NCBI RefSeq assembly: GCF_965363235.1
Contig: NC_134845.1
Location: 27,158,524-27,222,523, forward strand
DNA length: 64,000 nt
DNA from: Mytilus galloprovincialis
Taxonomy: Eukaryota; Mollusca; Bivalvia; Mytilida; Mytilidae
Direction: 5' to 3'
In this document: in pieces, positions 57,150 to 64,000 of the stretch
Layout of the letters: every line of letters starts with the position of its first letter
How positions within the stretch are numbered: position 1 is the stretch's first letter
Program-made: the position numbers and the translations under genes
Notes under the pieces: model-generated
What the model saw: the letters and a program-made list of their open reading frames with translations, nothing else
What the model was told of the DNA's origin: nothing
The model's database searches: none

Positions 57150-57570
57150 GTACATCAGATTCCTGACTTAGGACAGGTGCAAACATTTGCAGCGGGATTA
57201 AACGTTTTAAGTTTATTTCCTCAAACAAGATTAACTGTAAAAGTAATACTGCTAAGTAACGAAATCGTTCAACTGAAAATATGAAATAGTATGGTAGTTT
57301 ACAAATCTTTCTAGAAATTAAAACATTAACAGAAATCCGAGTGAAAAACAATAATTTACTGTTTCTATTGACTTCGAATACATAAAAAAAAGAAGGTTAA
57401 CATGAACGATTTTTGATTTTGCAGAGATGATTAAAAGAAAATATAAAAAAACTACCATACTCCAATGAAAATTTAAAAAGGAATGTCCCTTATGAAATGC
57501 CAAAATCAAAAGCACAAACACATCAAACGAATGGAAAATTACTGTCATATTCCTTGATAATTCTAAGCTC
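57150..57570 (-). mobile_element. Fragments of families D and C, antisense
   Basis: 57155-57215 holds gattcctgacttaggacagg and gcagcgggattaaacgtttt (family D type). 57420-57560 holds the inverse of family C (atgccaaaatcaaaagcaca, catcaaacgaatggaaaatt). The two small minus-strand ORFs here are within repeats. Confidence 0.55.
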
Positions 57571-57690
57571 TCTATAATCTAATGAATAAAATAAGATTTA
57601 AAAAAATACTCGATTGAAAAATATTGGAAAGAGTTTACCGACATTTTACAGAGTGAACTAAGACATAACTCTCATAGACAAAGAAATATA

Positions 57691-57835
57691 CAATATATGT
57701 ATGTTGTCGGAAAATATAAAATTTATTTGTATGAGCTTTAGAAACAGGACGAAAAGCGAGGCTTTACCGAGCTTTTCTCCTGTTTCGTAGCGAGTACAAA
57801 TAAATTTTCTATTTTCCGACAATGTACATATATTG
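57691..57835. mobile_element. 145-bp foldback element
   Basis: caatatatgtatgttgtcgg at the left is the near-inverse of ccgacaatgtacatatattg at the right. The arms continue inward through atttatttgta / tacaaataaat, gaaacagga / tcctgtttc and gaaaagc / gctttt to a short loop around gaggctttaccg. It is non-coding. Confidence 0.85.
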
Positions 57836-57839
57836 TTTT

Positions 57840-58795
57840 TATCCTGAAATTACTCCCAATACATGAAACTAGTTATTAAAATGAAAATTATTGTCTTTAA
57901 TTTCGCAAAGAAATCGACATCGTTGAAACGCGGACCGCGAAGAGAACAACAAAATGAACTGGTTTGGAAACAGACATATTCATATTACCGCTTGCTCAAC
58001 GTGGAAGTGGGGTAACAAGAGATTTTATTTGTACAAGTACAAATTTTATAAAGCAAAAATATACCTGTTATTTGAACAATGGATGGCTAATTGCAGGTTA
58101 AAACAAGTTTATACTGCAACTAGTTGTATTTATTTCCTAAATATAGTAACACAGCTTTATTTTGCACAATGACAATTTCATCATGGTTCTACAATCAGAG
58201 GTTCATTAAGGGATGATAATACGTTTAATATTAAATTTACAATTTAAATAGCTATCAATGTATTAATGTAAGCTGCAGTAAAAAAACCAACATAAGGTCA
58301 ATTTCAGAAAAATATAATTTTTTTTTTGTATTTGGCACAAAACTGGCGAAGGGCTCTGTAGAACCTTGCCTTTCCCAAGTTTTTCAGCCTCATATATTTT
58401 TTATGTTTTTCTGACATTGACCTAATATTGTATATGTTAAAGATATAAATCTGGTATACCTAAACTAACGTTTTTGTCGATTTGAAGAAATTCTTACATT
58501 TTAAAAATGTACTGAGAGCTAAACATTCATGAGTTGAAAATGCATACATTAATATAAAAATCATGATTTAAACCCTGGTAAAAGTGAGAGAGAAAATACC
58601 AAAATCCAATGTTAATTAAAAAAGTTTAGTCCATAAACCAAAACAAAAAAAGTTTGTCTGTATTGACCAACGGTACGAATGGAAAACAACGTTGATATTT
58701 TGGACTTGGTATAGGCATCTCCGAATATAGTGATGGGAAAAACATATTTTATATTTGGCTTAACTTCCATGTTTTATGACAGCTGTGTAAGTTAC
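57840..58795. other. Gene-free interval
   Basis: AT-rich. The 72-codon ORF at 57954-58172 has no recognisable features. Confidence 0.4.
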
Positions 58796-58799
58796 AATA

Positions 58800-58925
58800 C
58801 AATTAACGGTACCAATTTTCTTGCACCCGATGCGCATTTCGACAATACATGTCTCTTCATTGATGCTCGTGGCCAAAATATTTGAAATCCAAAGCTTATA
58901 TAAAAGATGAAGAGCTACAAGTTAG
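58800..58925 (+). repeat. Interspersed repeat beginning ATTAACGGTACCAATTTTCT
   Basis: Contains cttgcacccgatgcgcattt, cgacaatacatgtctcttca and gctcgtggccaaaatatttg. A short copy of its start is at 6659-6700. Confidence 0.7.
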
Positions 58926-59469
58926 ACAAAACAATAAAAACGTGTGTCAAAAAGTGTCAGCAAAGAAAAACGTCCATCAGACAACGAGTTATAATGAATT
59001 CTGAACGTTCGTACCCACCCCACTAAAAAAAATAACAGCAGAATTTCTAGACTGGTGTTTAGAGCTAGAAAAACTAGTAGTAGGAACTTGTTAGCAAACA
59101 TATACTTTTTTCAAATTCTCTTAATATATCTATTTCTTATTTAAATAAATACCTTCGAATGATTTAATCCATTATATTATATACAAACTACATCATCTAG
59201 TTGTATTGATAAAGTAAATTTTAACCTTTCCACTAAGATAACGTTAACGTTATCAAAGAAATGACTGATGGACAAAGAAATGTGACCCTTTATCTTTACA
59301 TTTGTCAATATTTAACATTACATAATGTTATCGCGGAAATTTTTCTATCACTAATAAAAAATAATAAAGTAGCATGAACGTAGGACAAATATAATGAATT
59401 TATCTACTTAGCTTTCAATCGTCATTATTATCGATAAAAGGACAAACATACCTAATTTGCTCTTTTTAC

Positions 59470-59820
59470 ACCACTGGGTCGATGCCGCTGCTGGTGGACG
59501 TTTCGTCCCCAAGGGAATCACCAGCCCAGTAGTCAACACTTCGGTGTTGACATGAATATCAATAATGTGGTCATTTTTATAAATTTCCTGTTTACAAAAA
59601 ATTTAATTTTTTAAAAACTAAGGATTTTCTTAACGCAGGCATAGATAACCTTAGCCGTATTTGGCACAAATTTTTGGAATTTTGGATCCTCAATGCTCTT
59701 CAAATTTGTACTTGTTTGGCTTTATAATATTTTGATATGAGCGTCACTGATGAGTCTTATGTAGACGAAACGCGCGTCTGGCGTACTAAATTATAATCCT
59801 GGTACCTTTGATAACTATTA
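59470..59820 (-). repeat. About 350-bp repeat, inverse partner of 61895-62250
   Basis: Reads, inverse to its partner, from ccactgggtcgatgccgctg through cagcccagtagtcaacactt, atgaatatcaataatgtgg, ggatcctcaatgctcttcaa and agacgaaacgcgcgtctggc to cctggtacctttgataacta. The outer part is the CCAGACGCGCG family. Confidence 0.85.
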
Positions 59821-59824
59821 TCGT

Positions 59825-61320
59825 TAATACTTTATTCAAATGATTATATTTAGTGTGATGTATAAATATATAGATAGATTATATAACATGAACTTTTGTA
59901 CAAAAGTAGATGATACATGATTATTTAAAATTAACCCGAATAATTCAGTCGTTATATTCCGCTGATCTACGATTACTTCATTGAGTGGCAGCAACCCAAC
60001 ATTTGGTTGTTCTGTTTGTCTGATATTTCAGGGTTAATAGATGTTGACCTTTTAAGCAATTTTACCCCATGTCAGATTTGCTCTAAATGCTTTAGTTTCT
60101 GAGATATATGTTCTATATTTAGCCATGGCGGCCATGTTTGATGATGAATCAAAAACTTTTGAGAAAAAAAAGTGCAACACAAGTCTATGGCATTCGTTAA
60201 AAAACAACTACGGATTTGTTTTCTCTCAATCGATTTATGACTTTTTAACAACAACAACAACAACAACAATTGTTATTTGTCAATCAAGACGCCCCGAGGA
60301 GCAGTACAATTACAGTTTAAATTAAAGTGTACAAATAATTGTGGTGATTTTTTTCATTGAAATTACAATACATGACAATAAAACTAAAACTGTATAAGAG
60401 AAGGGAGACAACAAACACAGTATATATTCTAAAAGAACATGAGTGAGTGAACACAATCAGTACCGTTTTATAATTAGAAGAAGAGGTGTGGGCTACTCAT
60501 GTATTATTACTTAATTTTACTCTTCTAGTCTTTATTAAACAGCGGTATACTACTATTGCCTTCGTTTCGATTTCGATTTCGGTTTATAGTGATAATATTT
60601 ACTGTTAGCCAAATAGTGCTGACTGCCGAGTTGGTGGTACGACTGGAGACGAAACGTCCACCGACAATATCATTAACATAGTGCTTGCAAAAACTCATCA
60701 AAGATTCGAGGCTTATAATTCATTGATACAGGTTCACGTTTTGTTTACATAACATCAGCAGTGTCACATGATTATAACGAAAGGTTGGAAGGCAAGATAA
60801 AAAACAAGGCTGAAGAACATTGCTAGCCAAAACTTCCGAATATTTTCATACACAACTGTGGTTATCAAAGACTATCGCTAGCCTTGTGATCAGGACTAAA
60901 TAGTATCAAATATATTTCTAATAATATGTTTGTACCTGAAGGTTTTAAACCAGTGACACTAAGCATAAAATTCATTTTTTTGGGAGTTTTTTTCTTCAAA
61001 TAAATGCAATTGAGTTTTTCGCATTCAACATTTTAGTTTGAAATTGATTTGGAATTATGGTATTTTGTTTTATAAGGTTCGATAATTTTTAGAAAAAAAC
61101 ATATCATACATGTACCACAAAAGCATTTTGTTAAATTCTAACAAAAATTTTTGAATGTTCAGTTTTGACCTTTATCTTAATTTAACGAAAATTGCATCAA
61201 TCGAATTATTGACGACCGGGCAAAACAGAAAGTACAGATAATAAGTGTTAGGTAGGTATATTAAAGTACTGAACTACGCGTCTTTTGGAAAACTGTCACT
61301 CGCCTATTTGTAAATGAACA
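59825..61320. other. Gene-free interval between the inverted repeats
   Basis: Contains a small ACA triplet run near 60250-60270, a piece resembling the inverted repeats' inner end at 60615-60665 (ctggagacgaaacgtccacc) and a CATGGCGGCCATG palindrome at 60124-60136. The ORFs at 60072-60325 on both strands lack family resemblance. Confidence 0.4.
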
Positions 61321-61339
61321 TACTAAACATCCGTTTGGC

Positions 61340-61445
61340 TATGATATCATTGTCAAAGATACCAAATATATATTTGAACTCATTAAGGCGAACACAAACT
61401 GACAATGCAACGGCATAAAAACGAAATACGACAACAAGAGAGTCT
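61340..61445 (-). mobile_element. Penelope-like element tail (family B), strongly degenerate
   Basis: caaagataccaaatatatat, gaactcattaaggcgaacac and aaactgacaatgcaacggca retain the order of 39745-39805. Confidence 0.4.
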
Positions 61446-61894
61446 ATGTACAGTACGTACAATTGAAAAAAGTGAAAACCGTCCTCTTAAATTAAGTGTG
61501 TGTGGGGGAAGGGGGGATTCGGGAAGTGATTATCGACTTTCATTCCTCTGATTGTAAATTTGGTTAAGACATGAGAAGAATAGTATCAAATCTTTGAGTT
61601 ATTCTTCAGAAAATGTATGAATTGTTGATAATCGTTTAAAAAAATAAAACATCCTAAACGTTTATTTAATACAAAATGATATCAAGAATAAATACTCTTG
61701 GAATCCGTTTGGTCTTTGCATTCACTGACCAATACTGTTATTGTTTAGCGTAGAGATTAAGTTGAAATACACAAAACCGAGATATACAATTCGAGTCTTT
61801 TCATACGTGTAACTTATTCTGATATGTATGATTATGATCTCACCACTGTTATACAGTACAAGATATGTCAAAAAAATTACTCACTAGTTCTGTA

Positions 61895-62250
61895 AATAGT
61901 TATCAAAGGTACCAGGATTATAATTTAGTACACCAGACGCGCGTTTCGTCTACATAAGACTCAGCAGTAACACTCATATCAAAATATTTATAAAGCCAAA
62001 CAAGTACAAAGTTGAAGAGCATTGAGGATCCAAAATTCCAAAAAGTTGTGCCAAATACGGCTAAGGTAATGTATGTCTGGGATAAGAAAATCCTTAGTTT
62101 TTCGAAATATTCAAAGTTTTGTAAACAGGAAATTTATAAAAATGACCACATTATTGATATTCATGTCAACACCGAAGTGTTGACTCCTGGGCTGGTGATA
62201 CCCTCGGGGACGAAACGTCTACCAGCAGTGGCATCGACCCAGTGTTGTAA
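61895..62250 (+). repeat. About 350-bp repeat, partner of 59470-59820
   Basis: From tagttatcaaaggtaccagg through ccagacgcgcgtttcgtcta, gcattgaggatccaaaattc, gttgactcctgggctggtga and tcggggacgaaacgtctacc to gtggcatcgacccagtg. The 84-codon ORF at 62012-62266 lies inside and ends with the repeat, so it may be the tail of an element's coding region. I do not recognise the protein. Confidence 0.85.
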
Positions 62251-62269
62251 AATCGAAAAACTTTGAAGC

Positions 62270-63596
62270 GTTTGAAGATAAGTTTCTTGCCGTTGACTTT
62301 TTCAGTTCTCTATCTTTATACTACACCATCACACAATATCACCAAAGAGGAGTTTTCCTTAAGAATTGAATGCTTCTTTTTGTAACTCCTTTGAGGTGTA
62401 AAAGCGTTGACCGAAGTACATTTTGTATGAAACGCGGAATACTTATAATTACATTTTTGTAGCTATAGTATCATAAAAACACTTTATTGTGGGACCTCGT
62501 GTCATCATGAATGATAAATTTTATTGTGTAATGCAGTTAGCCAATCAGAATAACGTATTATAATGAAACATACATCTAATGTAATAATTCTTCTATAAAA
62601 ATTGTCTTATTATGTATTCTGAACAATAAATTATATTTGAAGCTGACGGAAACTTACAATATAAAGGTAAACAGTCAGTTACTGCAATCAAAGTTTAACG
62701 GGTTTTTTTTATCAAATATATGTCTTTTAAAATAAAAAGTGCCGTTTTACCAGAAATTCCTGTCAAAATGGTAAAATTTAATGAAAGCAACTAATTATCA
62801 ATCTCATATAAGCTGAACCTTATCATATCCTAACTATGCATTTTAACTCTCAGCATGAAATAAATTGTTACGACTTTCCCCGCTATGAACAAAAAGAAAA
62901 ATTTGCAATATGTCAACAAACTTCTCAATTTTGAAAAAAAAATACTTTGGTTTATTAATTTTAAAAGGTAAAAACGGTTCATTTGAAAATATACTCACCG
63001 TAATGATTAAGGTTTAAAGATATGGGTAAACGATTACTGAGCTAAATCTTCTTCCTCTCTCAATGCTGTATCTGTATGGTAAAGAAATGTTTAACAGTAT
63101 AACAATGTTTACAAAAATGATTTTTTCTATTGAACGAACATCAGATACAGATGCTGCAAGATCAATCTTTTGTCATATGGTTCGTTCAATGAACATGTGC
63201 TACAAATTTAATTGTTTGTTACATATTTTGAACAATATAAACTGATCATAATCAATTTGACCATATAATGTATCATTACTTTTTTTAATTTACTCAAAAG
63301 AAACACTACAAATTTTAAACAAATATATGATATAAATTTCAGGAGTAGTAATGATGAGTTATGCAAGTTAAATGATTAACATTATTCAATAAATCAATAT
63401 TTTTTTTAATTGACGTAAAAAGGGAAAACTTTCAAATAAGATTCGAAAATGCTGTTTTTTCATTAAAGTTAATAGTTTTGAAAACCAAGAAACATTATTG
63501 TATATAATACAAATACCAAATTGTTTATTATACTGACATGTGTTTTATAATATTAAACAATACCAGTATATAAAAAAGCTGGTATAATTACATTAA
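62270..63596. other. Gene-free interval
   Basis: AT-rich with one 60-codon ORF (63063-63245) and no recognised repeat family. Confidence 0.4.
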
Positions 63597-63600
63597 TTAA

Positions 63601-63660
63601 AGGGGCACTAGCTGTCAAATTCATGGTCACCGATTTGACTCAAATTCTCTTTATTATATA
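63601..63660. mobile_element. TTAA-flanked MITE, left end only, copy 3
   Basis: TTAA at 63597-63600 followed by aggggcactagctgtcaaat through gatttgactcaaattctc, matching the first 60 bp of 51800-52494. The match then stops, so the element is truncated or interrupted. Confidence 0.85.
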
Positions 63661-64000
63661 TAATTATAATAACACAATTTTAAAAAATATATTATTTTAT
63701 TTATTTTATTAAAGTTTCTGTAATATATGTAAACAAGTTTGTGGGAATTCATTTTTTTCTTTCTTTTTTAAACTCTTTGTGTTGCACAATGTAAAGGATA
63801 ATTGACTGATTATTAAGAACTTTCTGGTTGCATAAAATTTATACAATTGAAACTTATATTAAATTAAGTATAAAAGTGTGTTGGTGGTGTATACCACAGG
63901 GTAATATCATGCGTCTAGTGTATGGGACTGTCCCTTGTGGATGTCTTATGCCGCTGGCTAGCAATTTATTGTGAAAAGAAAGCCGAGTGTGTAAGCCTTT
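63661..64000. other. Gene-free interval at window end
   Basis: AT-rich up to 63880, then a less AT-rich stretch (tgggactgtcccttgtggat, gccgctggctagcaatt) that may belong to a feature beyond the window. Nothing could be assigned. Confidence 0.35.

Noticed and set aside
60072..60325. Overlapping 65- and 66-codon ORFs on opposite strands
   Set aside because: Mutually antisense, with a triplet repeat (ACA/TGT) supplying part of each; no family resemblance.

Overview
This is an AT-rich, intron-rich, repeat-crowded eukaryotic window. I read it as the nuclear genome of a marine bivalve, most likely a mussel of the genus Mytilus. Several interspersed repeats match sequences I associate with mussel genomes: a SINE-like element beginning GAAGATGTGGTATGATTGCC, the CCAGACGCGCGTTTCGTCTAC element, and two families I associate with Penelope-like elements. 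That is recognition from memory, not a search. No bacterial-type genes, CRISPR arrays, rRNA or convincing tRNA genes were seen.

Region 1 (1 to about 26.6 kb) is a tandem array of glycosylasparaginase (AGA, lysosomal N4-(beta-N-acetylglucosaminyl)-L-asparaginase) genes on the plus strand. Copy 1 (341-3062) holds the last five exons of a gene that starts before the window and shows no lesion. Copy 2 (7377-15230) has all eight exons, a signal peptide and the catalytic Asp-Thr cleavage site, but a 4-nt loss at the exon 6 donor breaks the frame into exon 7. A 2.1-kb inverted-repeat element sits about 20 bp downstream of that donor. Copy 3 (22763-26446) is a pseudogene without exons 1-2, with a stop in exon 4, a lost exon 5 acceptor and a 5-nt frameshift in exon 6. 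An extra exon 3 (21692-21803) and an extra decayed exon 8 (26549-26634) show further local rearrangement.

Region 2 (about 15.2-33.2 kb) is the 3' flank of the array. One multi-kb flanking segment recurs as block A (about 15.2-21.1 kb), block B (about 26.4-31.2 kb), a shorter and older block C (about 31.8-33.2 kb) and a partial piece at 22.1-22.55 kb. The AGA array therefore grew by duplication of gene plus flank and has since decayed.

Region 3 (about 33.2-41.7 kb) has no recognisable gene. It holds SINE-like copies, Penelope-like tails, TTAA-flanked MITEs, an (AT)n tract and a diverged local duplication.

Region 4: one intact, intronless 655-residue gene on the minus strand (41753-43720) encodes a DUF229 protein of the alkaline-phosphatase/sulfatase fold with an N-terminal membrane anchor.

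Region 5 (43.7-64 kb) is gene-poor. It holds diverged duplicated blocks, a LINE remnant (51570-53175) split by a TTAA-flanked MITE, Penelope-like tails in both orientations, a foldback element and an inverted pair of about 350-bp repeats.

I found no new biological system. The most informative things here are the AGA birth-and-death array, the splice lesion in copy 2, a perfect 44-bp-arm hairpin at 4482-4575 and a frame-preserving TTAA insertion in the LINE.
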